A stretch of 64,000 bases of DNA from CAKMZU01 sp965248335 (GCA_965248335.1 CBDFIY010000002.1:838537-902536); one strand, 5' to 3'; counted from the first letter of the stretch, positions 8,620-18,087 are shown. Numbers and translations are program-made. Notes: generated by a model from the sequence alone, not told the origin.

Positions 8620-10260
8620 TTACATGTTTGGGTAGTTAGGGCCGCCGGCACCTTCGGGTGTTACCCAAACAATATTTTGTGTCGGGTCCTTGATGTCACA
8701 GGTTTTACAGTGAACACAGTTCTGCGAATTGATCTGAAATTGCTTATCACCTGATTCGGTCTCGATAATCTCGTAAACGCCAGCTGGGCAATAGCGCTGT
8801 GCCGGTTCATCAAAAGTAGGTAGGTTATATTTGATAGGGACGTCAGGGTCTTTTAGTGTCAGATGACAAGGCTGATCTTCTTCATGGTTGGTGTTCGAGA
8901 GGAAAACCGATGATAATTTATCGAAGCTTAATGTGTTATCGGGTTTGGGGTAATCAATCTTTGGACAGCTATTAGCAGGTTTTAGTTGCTCATGATCTTT
9001 TGCCGTATCGCGGAAATTAATCGGCATTTTTCCACCGAAAATATTTTGCTCAACCCAAAGAAGCCCCGAGCCAATGACGGTGCCAAATTTGTGAAGAATA
9101 CCGGCGAAGTTACGTGATTTGTAAAGCTCGTCATAAACCCATGAATTATTGAAGTTATCCGCGTATTCGACCAAGTCTGTATTGGCTTTTTGTTTGTTGA
9201 TTGCGTCCACGACGGTTTCAGCAGCAATCATGCCGCTTTTCATGGCTGTATGATTTCCTTTGATCTTGATGGCATTCAATGTGCCGGCTTCACAGCCAAT
9301 CAATAAACCACCAGGGAAATGCATTTTGGGTAGGGCGTTTATGCCGCCTTTTGATAAGGCCCTTGCACCATAAGCGACACGCTTACCGCCTTCCAGATAC
9401 TTTTTGGCGGTAGGGTGGTGCTTGAATCGTTGGAATTCATCAAAAGGGCTAAGGTGTGGGTTGCTGTAATTAAGATCAGTGATCAAACCGACAAAAACTT
9501 GGTTGTTTTCGGCGTGATAGAGAAATGCGCCGCCGGATGAGCCGCTTTCTGATAAAGGCCAGCCAACACCATGCACAACTAAACCTTCTTCGTGTTGATC
9601 GGCAGGAATATCCCAAATTTCTTTAATGCCTAAGCCATAGTGTTGAGGGTCTCGGCCTTCGTCAAGCTTAAACTTTTCAATGAGCTGCTTGCCTAAGCTC
9701 CCTCGACAGCCTTCAGCAAAAAGGGTGTATTTACCGTGCAACTCCATGCCTTGCATGTAGCTGTCTTTATGCGAGCCATCGGCTGCAACACCCATATCAC
9801 CTGTGGCAACACCTTTTACGCTACCATCTTCATTGTAAAGGACTTCGGCTGCAGCAAAGCAAGGGTATATTTCAACGCCAAGGTTTTCAGCTTGCTCACC
9901 TAGCCAGCGGCAAACATTCCCCATGCTAACAACATAATTACCTTCGTTATGTAAAGGTTTTGGGACGAAAAAATTGGGGACTTTAACAGCGCTTTTTTCG
10001 CTGGTATAGAAAAGGACGTCGTCTTTGGTGACTGCTGTATTAAGCGGTGCGCCTTTTTCTTTCCAGTCGGGGAATAATTCAGTTAATGCACGTGGTTCAA
10101 AAACTGCGCCGGATAGCGTGTGAGCGCCAACTTCAGAGCCTTTTTCGACAACACAAACGCTGACACCTTCATTAAGCTGACGGATGCGACATGCTGCTGA
10201 AAGTCCTGCAGGACCTGCACCAACGATGACGACATCAAATTCCATAGATTCACGTTCCAC
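8620..10260 (-). CDS. etfD: Electron transfer flavoprotein-ubiquinone oxidoreductase
   Basis: A membrane-associated FAD and 4Fe-4S enzyme that takes electrons from reduced ETF and passes them to ubiquinone, linking fatty-acid and amino-acid oxidation to the respiratory chain. The FAD loop GAGPAG is at residues 14-19. The C-terminal ferredoxin-like domain has cysteines 491, 515, 518 and 521 (CPAG... and CVHCKTC), which bind the cluster. The 546-residue length is normal. The start is GTG at 10260, preceded by a GAGGGG ribosome site; ATG at 10245 lacks one. It is divergent from etfBA, which encodes its electron donor. Confidence 0.96.
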   Translation of the reverse strand: MERESMEFDVVIVGAGPAGLSAACRIRQLNEGVSVCVVEKGSEVGAHTLSGAVFEPRALTELFPDWKEKGAPLNTAVTKDDVLFYTSEKSAVKVPNFFVPKPLHNEGNYVVSMGNVCRWLGEQAENLGVEIYPCFAAAEVLYNEDGSVKGVATGDMGVAADGSHKDSYMQGMELHGKYTLFAEGCRGSLGKQLIEKFKLDEGRDPQHYGLGIKEIWDIPADQHEEGLVVHGVGWPLSESGSSGGAFLYHAENNQVFVGLITDLNYSNPHLSPFDEFQRFKHHPTAKKYLEGGKRVAYGARALSKGGINALPKMHFPGGLLIGCEAGTLNAIKIKGNHTAMKSGMIAAETVVDAINKQKANTDLVEYADNFNNSWVYDELYKSRNFAGILHKFGTVIGSGLLWVEQNIFGGKMPINFRDTAKDHEQLKPANSCPKIDYPKPDNTLSFDKLSSVFLSNTNHEEDQPCHLTLKDPDVPIKYNLPTFDEPAQRYCPAGVYEIIETESGDKQFQINSQNCVHCKTCDIKDPTQNIVWVTPEGAGGPNYPNM

Positions 10261-10404
10261 AATAAGCCCCTCGACAAGATTGGTTAATGAATAATTATTT
10301 TTTTAGATAGTTGCTAAGGCAAAAGTGGGCGCATTATAGCGTTTTATAATCTTTTTTGGTAATTATATATTCAAAATGCGGGTCTTTAAGGGGTTGATTT
10401 TAAA

Positions 10405-10417
10405 GAGAATGATTCTC
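10405..10417. promoter_or_regulatory. Palindrome in the etfD/etfBA divergent region, Fur-box-like
   Basis: GAGAAT-G-ATTCTC is a perfect 6-1-6 inverted repeat, close to the central part of gammaproteobacterial Fur boxes (7-1-7 repeats such as TGATAATNATTATCA). It sits in the 309-base gap between the divergent etfD and etfBA genes, in which I see no other feature. Regulation by Fur or another dimeric repressor is inference. Confidence 0.4.
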
Positions 10418-10569
10418 ACTTGTGATCTGAAAAGGCAATAACTGTGAGCTATAACGCCCTTGATTTCAATGGCATAAAGGTTCAGTATATGCGCCTTTGT
10501 TAGTAGGCTAGGAGCGTTTTCTTATCCTGGTAACGCCAAATTTAACCCTAACGAGATAGAGAGCAGTCC

Positions 10570-11319
10570 ATGAAGGTTCTTGTCGCAGTCAAACGCGTGG
10601 TCGATTATAACGTTAAAGTACGACCAAAAAGTGACGGTACAGATGTTGATCTAGCCAATGTCAAAATGTCTATCAACCCTTTTTGTGAAATAGCCATAGA
10701 AGAAGCAGTACGCCTAAAAGAAAAAGGTGTTGCGACTGAAGTTGTTGCTGTTTCTTTGGGTGAAAAAGTATGCCAAGAGCAAATACGCACGGCATTAGCA
10801 CTCGGTGCTGATCGAGGAATTCTTGTTGAGACTTCGGAAACACTTCAGCCGTTAGCTATTGCTAAATTATTAAAAGCCGTGATTGATAAAGAATCACCTG
10901 ACTTGGTTATTTTAGGTAAGCAGGCTATTGATGATGATAATAACCAAACCGGCCAAATGGTCGCTGCACTAGCCGGTATGGCGCAAGGCACCTTTGCCTC
11001 AGAAGTTGTTATTGAAGACGGAAAAGCGTTGGTAACACGTGAAATTGATGGTGGCCTACAAACACTTGAGCTTAAGTTGCCTGCAGTGGTAACCACTGAT
11101 TTGCGTCTGAATGAGCCGCGTTACGCTTCTTTGCCTAACATCATGAAAGCGAAGAGAAAGCCTCTGGATGTCCTGACTGTTGAAGAGCTAGGTGTTGATG
11201 CCAAGCCGCGTCTTAAGACCTTAAGTGTTGAGCCGCCAGCAGAGCGTCAAGCCGGTGTTAAAGTTGAATCGGTTGCTGAACTTGTTGAAAAACTTAAATC
11301 AGAAGCGAAGGTACTATAA
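10570..11319 (+). CDS. etfB: Electron transfer flavoprotein, beta subunit
   Basis: The 249-residue small subunit of ETF, which binds AMP and supports the FAD domain of EtfA. The family start MKVLVAVKRVVDYNVKVR is clear, as is the ETF-beta signature region LRLNEPRYASLPNIMKAKRK near residues 178-197. Together with EtfA it accepts electrons from acyl-CoA and related dehydrogenases and delivers them to EtfD. etfA starts two bases after its stop, so the two are co-translated. Confidence 0.96.
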   Translation: MKVLVAVKRVVDYNVKVRPKSDGTDVDLANVKMSINPFCEIAIEEAVRLKEKGVATEVVAVSLGEKVCQEQIRTALALGADRGILVETSETLQPLAIAKLLKAVIDKESPDLVILGKQAIDDDNNQTGQMVAALAGMAQGTFASEVVIEDGKALVTREIDGGLQTLELKLPAVVTTDLRLNEPRYASLPNIMKAKRKPLDVLTVEELGVDAKPRLKTLSVEPPAERQAGVKVESVAELVEKLKSEAKVL

Positions 11320-11321
11320 GA

Positions 11322-12251
11322 ATGAGTATTCTAGTTGTAGCTGAACATGACAATGCTTCTTTAAAAGGGGCGACTTTAAATACTATCGCAGCAGCTAAAG
11401 CGATTGGTGGTGATATCACTGTTTTAGTGGCGGGCAGTAACTGTCAGCCAGCGGCTGACGCAGCAGCAAAAGCAGAAGGCGTGAGCAAGGTTGTGATTGC
11501 TGATAACCCAGCTTACGAGCATCAGTTGGCAGAAAATGTGAGCTTACTTGTGGCTGAAATCGGTAAAGATTATAGCCATATCCTTGCGTCAGCAACCACC
11601 TCAGGTAAAAACATGCTACCACGTGTGGCGGCTTTACTGGATGTTGCACAAATTTCAGAAATTACTGATGTGGTGAGTGCAGATACCTTTAAGCGCCCTA
11701 TTTATGCCGGTAATGTTATTGCTACCGTGCAATCTGAAGACCCTATCAAGGTGCTTACCGTACGTGCAACAGGCTTTGACGCTGTCGCTGCTGAAGGCGG
11801 CTCTGCCACAATCGAGAGTATTGATAATGTCACCGACGCGGGCATTTCAACGTTCGTCAAAGAAGAAATCGCGGTATCAGATCGCCCTGAGTTAACGGCG
11901 GCGAAGATCGTGATTTCTGGCGGTCGTGGTATGCAAAACGGTGAAAACTTCGAAATGCTTTACAAGGTTGCTGATAAGCTAGGCGCTGCTGTCGGTGCTT
12001 CGCGTGCCGCTGTTGACGCAGGCTTTGTACCGAATGATATGCAAGTCGGTCAAACCGGTAAAATCGTTGCCCCTGATCTGTATATTGCTATTGGTATTTC
12101 TGGCGCGATCCAGCATTTGGCAGGCATGAAAGATTCTAAAGTGATTGTTGCTATCAACAAAGATGAAGATGCACCTATCTTCCAAGTGGCTGACTATGGA
12201 TTGGTTGCTGATCTTTTTGATGCAGTACCAGAGCTTGAAGCGGCGCTTTAG
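11322..12251 (+). CDS. etfA: Electron transfer flavoprotein, alpha subunit
   Basis: The 309-residue large ETF subunit that binds FAD. The C-terminal FAD-binding domain is recognisable from SGGRGMQNGENF (about 205-216), then GQTGKIVAPDLY and the loop ISGAIQHLAGM (about residues 258-268). It immediately follows etfB and precedes a strong intrinsic terminator, so etfBA is a two-gene operon. Standard length; nothing missing. Confidence 0.96.
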   Translation: MSILVVAEHDNASLKGATLNTIAAAKAIGGDITVLVAGSNCQPAADAAAKAEGVSKVVIADNPAYEHQLAENVSLLVAEIGKDYSHILASATTSGKNMLPRVAALLDVAQISEITDVVSADTFKRPIYAGNVIATVQSEDPIKVLTVRATGFDAVAAEGGSATIESIDNVTDAGISTFVKEEIAVSDRPELTAAKIVISGGRGMQNGENFEMLYKVADKLGAAVGASRAAVDAGFVPNDMQVGQTGKIVAPDLYIAIGISGAIQHLAGMKDSKVIVAINKDEDAPIFQVADYGLVADLFDAVPELEAAL

Positions 12252-12284
12252 TTTTTAGTAAGACTTATCTCGTTCGATGAAGAG

Positions 12285-12307
12285 CCCAGCGTTTGCTGGG
12301 TTTTTTT
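12285..12307 (+). terminator. Intrinsic terminator of etfBA
   Basis: The stem CCCAGC/GCTGGG (12285-12290 with 12295-12300) has a four-base loop and is followed by seven T residues. It lies between the convergent etfA and Na+/H+ antiporter genes. Confidence 0.88.
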
Positions 12308-12318
12308 ATGCCTTGATT

Positions 12319-13635
12319 TTATTTAAGCCACATAACGGCAATCCAGCCGAAAATAAGAAGCGGGATGTTAAAGTGCAGGAAAGTGGGAAGCACAGAGTCG
12401 CGAATATGATCATGCTGGCCGTCAGCATTTAAGCCTGAGGTTGGGCCGAGTGTTGAATCTGACGCTGGAGAGCCTGCGTCGCCTAGAGCGCCAGCCGTCC
12501 CAATTAAAGCAACAATGGCGAGAGAAGATAATCCCAGTTCAAGCGCGATAGGCACGAAAACCGCCGCAATGATGGGTACCGTCGAGAATGATGAGCCAAT
12601 GCCTAGGGTAATAATCAGTCCGGTTAATAGCATTAAAAAGACACCGATGGCAATGTCGTCGGCTAAGACTTTGCTGACAGCGTTGACCAGTATATCAATG
12701 TGCTGTGTATCCATGAGAACCTGCGAAAATCCTTGAGCGCTGATCATTACAAAGCCGATGCTGGCCATCATTTTTAATCCATCCAAAAAAATGCCGTCCG
12801 TTTCTTCAAGTTTTATGACGCCGAATAAAACAAATACGACAAACCCCATCAGTGCACCCATCATCATGGAATCTGTGTTTATTTGTACGAGACATGTTGT
12901 CAATAATGCAATGGGCGTAATGATGAGTGTTTTTGTGCGCGGCTTCTTAGGACTCTGCTGAATCAGGTGAGAATCTAAGACAGATATATAGTGCCTTGGT
13001 TTACGATAGGAAAAAAAGATGGCAATGAGTAACCCGACAAACATACCCAGCGCAGGCAGCCACATGGCATGACTAATGGCTATGTGGTTGATATCACCGC
13101 CTGCATAGGCGATATTTTTGAGTAAAACTTCTTTCAGGTAGATTGCACCAAACCCCATGGGTAGCAGCATATAGGTGGTAACGAGCCCGAAGGTTAATAC
13201 GCAGGCAATGAGCCTTCTATCGAGCGCCAATCTATCCATTAATAAAAGAAGGGGGGGTACCAAAATGGGAATGAAAGCAATATGAATAGGGATGATGTTT
13301 TGAGAGGCAATGGCTGCGATACCCAAAGCACAGATCAGTACGACTTTGGGTAAGTGGCTTTTTGTTTTACTTAAACGTAAAGATGAGCGCGCGCAAAGCC
13401 AATCAGGCAGGCCGGTTTTCCCAAGGGCGGCGGCAAAGCTGCCAAGCAAGGCGTAGCTCATCGCAATGGTGGCGCCATGCTCAATGCCTTGGTTGAAGCT
13501 GACAAGCGTTTCGTGAATACCCATGCCTGCCATGAGGCCAGCTGTGATAGCTGAAAAAATAATGGCGGCAACAACGGGGATTTTCAGCAGGCTTAGAATG
13601 AGCATCATTAGAATAGGGATAATAATGATGCTCAC
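12319..13635 (-). CDS. Na+/H+ antiporter family protein (NhaC superfamily, YuiF-like)
   Basis: A 438-residue inner-membrane protein with about eleven hydrophobic segments. GTAGALGDAGSPASDSTLGPTSGLNADGQHDH near the C-terminus is the conserved acidic and polar loop of this group; here it spans roughly residues 377-408. These proteins are annotated as sodium/proton antiporters, though some relatives move amino acids or dicarboxylates, so the substrate is uncertain. It stands alone, convergent with etfA. Confidence 0.8.
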   Translation of the reverse strand: MSIIIIPILMMLILSLLKIPVVAAIIFSAITAGLMAGMGIHETLVSFNQGIEHGATIAMSYALLGSFAAALGKTGLPDWLCARSSLRLSKTKSHLPKVVLICALGIAAIASQNIIPIHIAFIPILVPPLLLLMDRLALDRRLIACVLTFGLVTTYMLLPMGFGAIYLKEVLLKNIAYAGGDINHIAISHAMWLPALGMFVGLLIAIFFSYRKPRHYISVLDSHLIQQSPKKPRTKTLIITPIALLTTCLVQINTDSMMMGALMGFVVFVLFGVIKLEETDGIFLDGLKMMASIGFVMISAQGFSQVLMDTQHIDILVNAVSKVLADDIAIGVFLMLLTGLIITLGIGSSFSTVPIIAAVFVPIALELGLSSLAIVALIGTAGALGDAGSPASDSTLGPTSGLNADGQHDHIRDSVLPTFLHFNIPLLIFGWIAVMWLK

Positions 13636-13734
13636 GGTATTGCCCTTCTAAAGATAGCGTGAAAAAAAGTGGTGAGTTAGTTGGAGCGTACTCCTTTAGA
13701 ATAGTTCAAATGCGTTGATAGGTGATTTTTACGG

Positions 13735-14577
13735 CTAAAAGGGGTTGTCGTCTTTTGGTTTTTGGTATTTTTCTCTGCAGTAATCGGCGTGATTTGGTTT
13801 TGGGGTCTTAAAGAAGTCAGCGACTGCTTTCTCAAATTTTTCGTTTCTACAGCCGTTGAGGATGTCTATAAGTCTATTACTGTTTATCTTTTTGTTGTCA
13901 CGATTGAGTGGCGGTTCGATGTGAGTGAACTCTTCATTTTCTTCTAAGGTTTTAGGGGAGTTAGGGGGGGCGTGGTCTTCAGGAACTTTTTCATATCCAT
14001 TTAGTATTTTTCCAAGGTTTTTATTTCTTGTGATTATTTCGGTTATTTGTTTTTCCCACTGGTTTAATCCATTTTTATCTTTTATAGAAATTAAACTTTT
14101 TTTAGAGGCAATGTTGTGCGCTCTTTTAAGGTCTTTTTCACTATTGATATCGAAAATTAACGTTGAATTAGGTTTATGCCTTATCTCGTTGGCGACTCGT
14201 TCTTTTTTTTGCTCACTTAAGTATGCATTTTCACAATCTATGAAGTATTTGTTGTTGAGTATTTGATTTGTATCTTCCTTGCTTAATGTAATTAACCCTT
14301 TTTTAGGGGTGTCTTTATCTATGTATATGTTGAATTGAGTTTCTACTGGGGGGCTAATGTCATATTTTCCTATCGTTTTTTTCATTTGTACTGAATTAAT
14401 AATAAAAGTCTTTATTTTTTCTAAGATATTAATGTCTTGATTTGTTGCATGTAAGTTGTCAGCTGGAAATAGAGTTAATAATATAATTGGAAAAAATAAA
14501 ATTATTAACTCTATTCGGTATCTGTGTGTTTGCTTGTTTTTGCGGCTTTTCGTTCTGTATTTTAAGTGGAAATTCAT
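13735..14577 (-). CDS. Secreted or membrane-anchored protein of unknown function
   Basis: A 280-residue protein I do not recognise. A basic start (MNFHLKYRTKSRKNKQTHRYR) is followed by one hydrophobic segment at about residues 22-38 and then LHATNQD, consistent with an uncleaved anchor or a signal peptide. The remainder is hydrophilic, rich in Lys, Asn, Ile and Glu, with no catalytic motif visible. The coding sequence is clearly more AT-rich than its neighbours rmuC and the antiporter gene, which suggests horizontal acquisition. It and the gene at 14734-15456 form a pair of similar style on one strand. Confidence 0.65.
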   Translation of the reverse strand: MNFHLKYRTKSRKNKQTHRYRIELIILFFPIILLTLFPADNLHATNQDINILEKIKTFIINSVQMKKTIGKYDISPPVETQFNIYIDKDTPKKGLITLSKEDTNQILNNKYFIDCENAYLSEQKKERVANEIRHKPNSTLIFDINSEKDLKRAHNIASKKSLISIKDKNGLNQWEKQITEIITRNKNLGKILNGYEKVPEDHAPPNSPKTLEENEEFTHIEPPLNRDNKKINSNRLIDILNGCRNEKFEKAVADFFKTPKPNHADYCREKYQKPKDDNPF

Positions 14578-14733
14578 CAGTATAACTTCTATTGAAATAG
14601 TGATATTGACAGCGTAATGCCGCGTTATATCCTAAAATTTCATTACAAGTTATTAATGGGGTAAGTTTTTTATAGCTGCTAACTCAAGGTGCTTGTAGAG
14701 CCAGCAGGCACAGAAATTTTGTGGGCAATAAGG

Positions 14734-15456
14734 CTATTCACTTGATGTTTTTAGTGAGTTAAGTAATGTTATTCTACGGAAGCCAAATTTTTTCTTATTG
14801 TTTTTTTCTTTTTTTTCGTCGTTATTTTCTTTTAGGTAAGATTTGAACCCATGATGTCGTGAAGGGTTTTGTTGATGCGATGACTCATTTTTTAAAGAGT
14901 CACGGTGGGCTTTTAGCACGTCAGAGGCGTACCTATCAAGGTAGAGAAAGCTTTTAAATCCATTGTAGGGCTTTCCTTCCAGTTTTGTATTCTTTCTGTG
15001 TTTGTCGATAATGCGATCTAAATTTATGTCGGAGTAATCTTTAAAGAAAAAAACATGAGGTAATGAGTGGATGCTGCTTGTTGTATTTGAGGGAATGTTT
15101 TCCCATTCAGTAATGTCGTAGATTTTTTTTGAGTTATGGTCTGGGATTGTGAATTCTATGCTAGTGTTTCCGTTAGAGTCTGTTTTTTTGTTGGTAACAG
15201 CTTCATCGATTAAGTGTATTGTTTCTGTATCGATTTCAACTTCTCTTATGTCGATGATTTCATAGTCATTGCCGCTATCTGTATATTCAGTATTAGATTC
15301 AAGGGTGCTTCCAAGTTTTGAACCGCATAAAAAAATTGTTTTCCAGTCAAAACTTGAAAGTGTTTTGTGGGGCAGAAAGAGTAATAGCGTAAGGCTTGAT
15401 AGTAAGGGTAAAGTTTTCAAGTTTCTTTCTCGGCAATCGGGTGTTATTATCGACAA
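14734..15456 (-). CDS. Secreted protein of unknown function with a repeated GFKSxL motif
   Basis: A 240-residue protein I do not recognise. It has a likely signal sequence (hydrophobic LPLLSSLTLLLFLP, residues 17-30). The body is polar and acidic in the first half and strongly basic at the C-terminus (KEKNNKKKFGFRR). NGFKSFLYLD and HGFKSYLKEN form an internal short repeat, each with GFKS. AT-rich codon use matches the preceding unknown gene rather than rmuC. It ends a block of minus-strand genes after rmuC, with 21 bases between them, so it may be transcribed from the rmuC promoter. Confidence 0.6.
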   Translation of the reverse strand: MSIITPDCRERNLKTLPLLSSLTLLLFLPHKTLSSFDWKTIFLCGSKLGSTLESNTEYTDSGNDYEIIDIREVEIDTETIHLIDEAVTNKKTDSNGNTSIEFTIPDHNSKKIYDITEWENIPSNTTSSIHSLPHVFFFKDYSDINLDRIIDKHRKNTKLEGKPYNGFKSFLYLDRYASDVLKAHRDSLKNESSHQQNPSRHHGFKSYLKENNDEKKEKNNKKKFGFRRITLLNSLKTSSE

Positions 15457-15477
15457 AAGAAACGAGATTAAATTCGA

Positions 15478-17037
15478 TTAAATATTTTTTAAAGACTGTA
15501 CTTCGTAATTTTCTGGTTGAGTAAAGTCAATTTCAAGCTTGGCTTTTTCTGTAAAGTAATCCGGTAATTCAGCTTTTATGGCCGGCGCTAAATTCTTAAA
15601 CTCACCCACTTGCTTAACTAAATTGCCACGGCCGCTGATGAGCTGCCCTTCAGCTTTGCCATAAGCTTCTTGTGCTTTATCAAGTGACTTCTTGAGTGTT
15701 TCAAAGCTGCCTAAAAAAGTATTAAGTTTTTTGAATACACCCTCGGCCAGTTCAGCAAGTTTGGCTGTGTGTTTATTTTGATCTTCGTAACGCCATAATT
15801 GCCGCACAATGTTGAGGCTGGTGAGCAACGTTGTAGGGGTGGCGACGAGCACGTTATTTTCGATGGCTTTTTGAAATAAAGTTTCATCGGCCTTTAAGGC
15901 TTCGACAAAGGCGGATTCAATGGGGACAAACATAAAAACCATTTCAGGTGAGTTGAGCCCTGGCAATTTGTAGTAGTCTCTGTCTGCAAGTTCGTTGATG
16001 CGGTCACTCATGGCAGTCACGTGCTGCTTGATCGCTCTTGCGCGTACGGCTTCATCCTCGCTGTTAACAAATTCGGTGTAGGCGACTAATGAAACCTTCG
16101 CATCGATGATGAGATGTTTGTCTTGTGGTAAGTAGACGATGACATCGGGGCGTCTTCGCCCATCCTCGGTGTTAAAAGAAACTTCGCGCTTATAGTCCTT
16201 GCCTAAGGTAAGGCCAGATCGGTCAAGTACATTCTCTAAAACGAGTTCGCCCCAATTACCTTGCAGTTTCTTTTGGCCGTGTAAGGCTGTGGAAAGCTCG
16301 TGCGCTTCTTTTGTGATTTTGTGGTTGAGTGTTTTTAACGTTTCTAGTTCTTTGCGTAATTCGCCGCGTTGTGCGGTTTCACGGTGGTGGATATCTTGTA
16401 CTTCTTTTTTAAAACTATCGACAGATTGTTGAAAAGGTGTCATGACTTGAGACAAGCTAATTTTACTGTTCTCTTGCAAGGCTTTGGCTTTTGCGTCAAG
16501 AATGTCGTTTGCAAGGAGTTTAAACTGCTCGCTCAAGGTTTGTTTTTGTTGTTCAGATTGGGCGAGCTGTTCGGCGTGATTTTTATTGCGCTCGACAAGT
16601 GTCGTTTCGAGCTGTGTGTGCTTGGCTGTGAGTAAGCGATAGTCTGTTTGGATCGCGTCTTGCTTTTGCTGTTGTTCCTGACATTGATTGTTTAATGACT
16701 GTAGCTGCTCTCTGAGTTGCATTATAGACGTCTGTGCAGCCTTAAGATCAGATTCGGCTTGGTGCTTGCCTTGGGTTAAATCGATATGGGTGTGTTTCGC
16801 TTCGGTGAGATTTTTTTCTAACTGCTGGGTAAGCGTGGTCTGCGAAAGTAGTTGGGTATTGATGACTTGATGCTCAATGTCTTTTTTATGTTGTGTTTCG
16901 TTGAGCGCTGCCAGTGCTTGCATAACGGCAGTGGTTTTTCTGGCGCAATAAAGATAAGTCAGAATAAATGCGCTGATCGCTGATATCGTTGAGAATATTG
17001 CTACAAGCCCGTAGGGGTTAATATTCATAGCGTCCAT
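15478..17037 (-). CDS. rmuC: DNA recombination protein RmuC
   Basis: A 519-residue protein of the RmuC family, thought to restrict inverted-repeat-driven DNA rearrangements. An N-terminal membrane anchor (about residues 11-30) is followed by a long coiled coil rich in Gln and Glu (about 35-200) and the RmuC nuclease-like domain, with LVLENVLDRSGL (about 275) and RRPDVIVYLPQDKHLIIDAKVSL region containing the Asp...Asp-Ala-Lys pattern of PD-(D/E)XK folds. It overlaps the TenI-like gene upstream by 20 bases, suggesting co-transcription. Confidence 0.93.
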   Translation of the reverse strand: MDAMNINPYGLVAIFSTISAISAFILTYLYCARKTTAVMQALAALNETQHKKDIEHQVINTQLLSQTTLTQQLEKNLTEAKHTHIDLTQGKHQAESDLKAAQTSIMQLREQLQSLNNQCQEQQQKQDAIQTDYRLLTAKHTQLETTLVERNKNHAEQLAQSEQQKQTLSEQFKLLANDILDAKAKALQENSKISLSQVMTPFQQSVDSFKKEVQDIHHRETAQRGELRKELETLKTLNHKITKEAHELSTALHGQKKLQGNWGELVLENVLDRSGLTLGKDYKREVSFNTEDGRRRPDVIVYLPQDKHLIIDAKVSLVAYTEFVNSEDEAVRARAIKQHVTAMSDRINELADRDYYKLPGLNSPEMVFMFVPIESAFVEALKADETLFQKAIENNVLVATPTTLLTSLNIVRQLWRYEDQNKHTAKLAELAEGVFKKLNTFLGSFETLKKSLDKAQEAYGKAEGQLISGRGNLVKQVGEFKNLAPAIKAELPDYFTEKAKLEIDFTQPENYEVQSLKNI

Positions 17038-17596
17038 GAGTGCTTATCCTTTGTAGGGTTAATCGTAATGTACTTAATGGGTCATGACTTTGCCAGAGTG
17101 CACCTTTGAGTGCGATACCGGAAAAGCCGTGTAGTTGGTCAATATTATTGGGGGTAATGCCACCCAGTGCGACATAATCATATGGGCTTTGTGAGACCCA
17201 GTTATTAATTGCTTCAAGTGGGTGTTTGGGGTGGTGATCAGGCTTTGATAGGCTGCTGAAAATGGGTGAAAAAAAAGCATATTCAACCGCTTGTATGTCT
17301 GGGGGTTCCTGTAAGTCAAAAGCAGAAAGTGAAACGGAGTGATCGCAGATTTCTTGATGGCGCGCTTTATGGCTGCCCTTTACGGGATAAGAACTCGTCA
17401 ATATTTTGTGATGGTGAAGCACCGTTTGGCTTAGGCTATCATCGTTTAATGCATCGAGTAATACGCAGATCTCATCGCTCGATGCACTGGGTTTGTAGAG
17501 GTGAAAATCGCTTTGCGTGAGGTCAATCATGGCATTGATGCGTTCGGCTTCCTTGCGAACAGGGTGCGAGTCACTGAAAACAATCAGCTTCATCAA
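17018..17596 (-). CDS. TenI/thiamine phosphate synthase-like protein
   Basis: A 192-residue protein with the TIM-barrel features of the ThiE/TenI family: GSHKARHQE (about 74-82), HSVSLSAFDL, AVEYAFFSPIFSS (104-116), YVALGGITPNN (about 140-150) and GIALKGALW (about 160-168). The key phosphate-binding glycine loops are present. True ThiE enzymes make thiamine phosphate; TenI-type relatives do not or act as thiazole tautomerases, and no other thiamine gene is nearby, so the reaction is left open. It lies between ilvN and rmuC on the same strand with overlaps on both sides. Confidence 0.7.
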   Translation of the reverse strand: MMKLIVFSDSHPVRKEAERINAMIDLTQSDFHLYKPSASSDEICVLLDALNDDSLSQTVLHHHKILTSSYPVKGSHKARHQEICDHSVSLSAFDLQEPPDIQAVEYAFFSPIFSSLSKPDHHPKHPLEAINNWVSQSPYDYVALGGITPNNIDQLHGFSGIALKGALWQSHDPLSTLRLTLQRISTHGRYEY

Positions 17597-18087
17597 AGCG
17601 TCAGAGATTTTTCGCCTCGTGAAATACCGCTGACACCCGATCGAACGACTTCGAGAATATTGACGTCACCTAAAGAATCAATAAAGGCGTCAAGTTTGTC
17701 GCTCGTACCAGAGATTTGAAGGGTGTAGGCGCTCGGATTAACATCAACGATTTGCCCACGGAAAATATCACAGCAGCGCTTAATTTCTGCACGTTGTGCG
17801 CCTAAAGCTTTGACTTTAACCAGCATTAATTCACGTTCGATGTGGCTGCCGCCCGTAAGATCAATCAGTTTAACGACATCAATCAGCTTATTGAGCTGTT
17901 TGGTGATCTGTTCAATCTTATGGTCACTGCAAATTGTCGTGAGTGTTAGGCGCGAAAGGCTCGGATCATCGGTGACGGCAACGGTGAGCGATTCGATGTT
18001 ATAACCACGCTGAGAGAATAAACCCACAAGGCGTGATAATGCACCGGGCTCGTTTTCGATCAGTACGGATAGTATTCGTCGTTTCAT
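17593..18087 (-). CDS. ilvN: Acetolactate synthase small (regulatory) subunit
   Basis: The 164-residue regulatory subunit that gives acetohydroxyacid synthase its valine feedback control. An N-terminal ACT domain is plain (ILSVLIENEPGALSRLVGLF, residues 4-23, then GYNIESLTV), and a second C-terminal domain follows. The length matches IlvH/IlvN of other proteobacteria. It overlaps the end of the catalytic subunit gene by 4 bp, so production of the two subunits is coupled. Confidence 0.95.
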   Translation of the reverse strand: MKRRILSVLIENEPGALSRLVGLFSQRGYNIESLTVAVTDDPSLSRLTLTTICSDHKIEQITKQLNKLIDVVKLIDLTGGSHIERELMLVKVKALGAQRAEIKRCCDIFRGQIVDVNPSAYTLQISGTSDKLDAFIDSLGDVNILEVVRSGVSGISRGEKSLTL

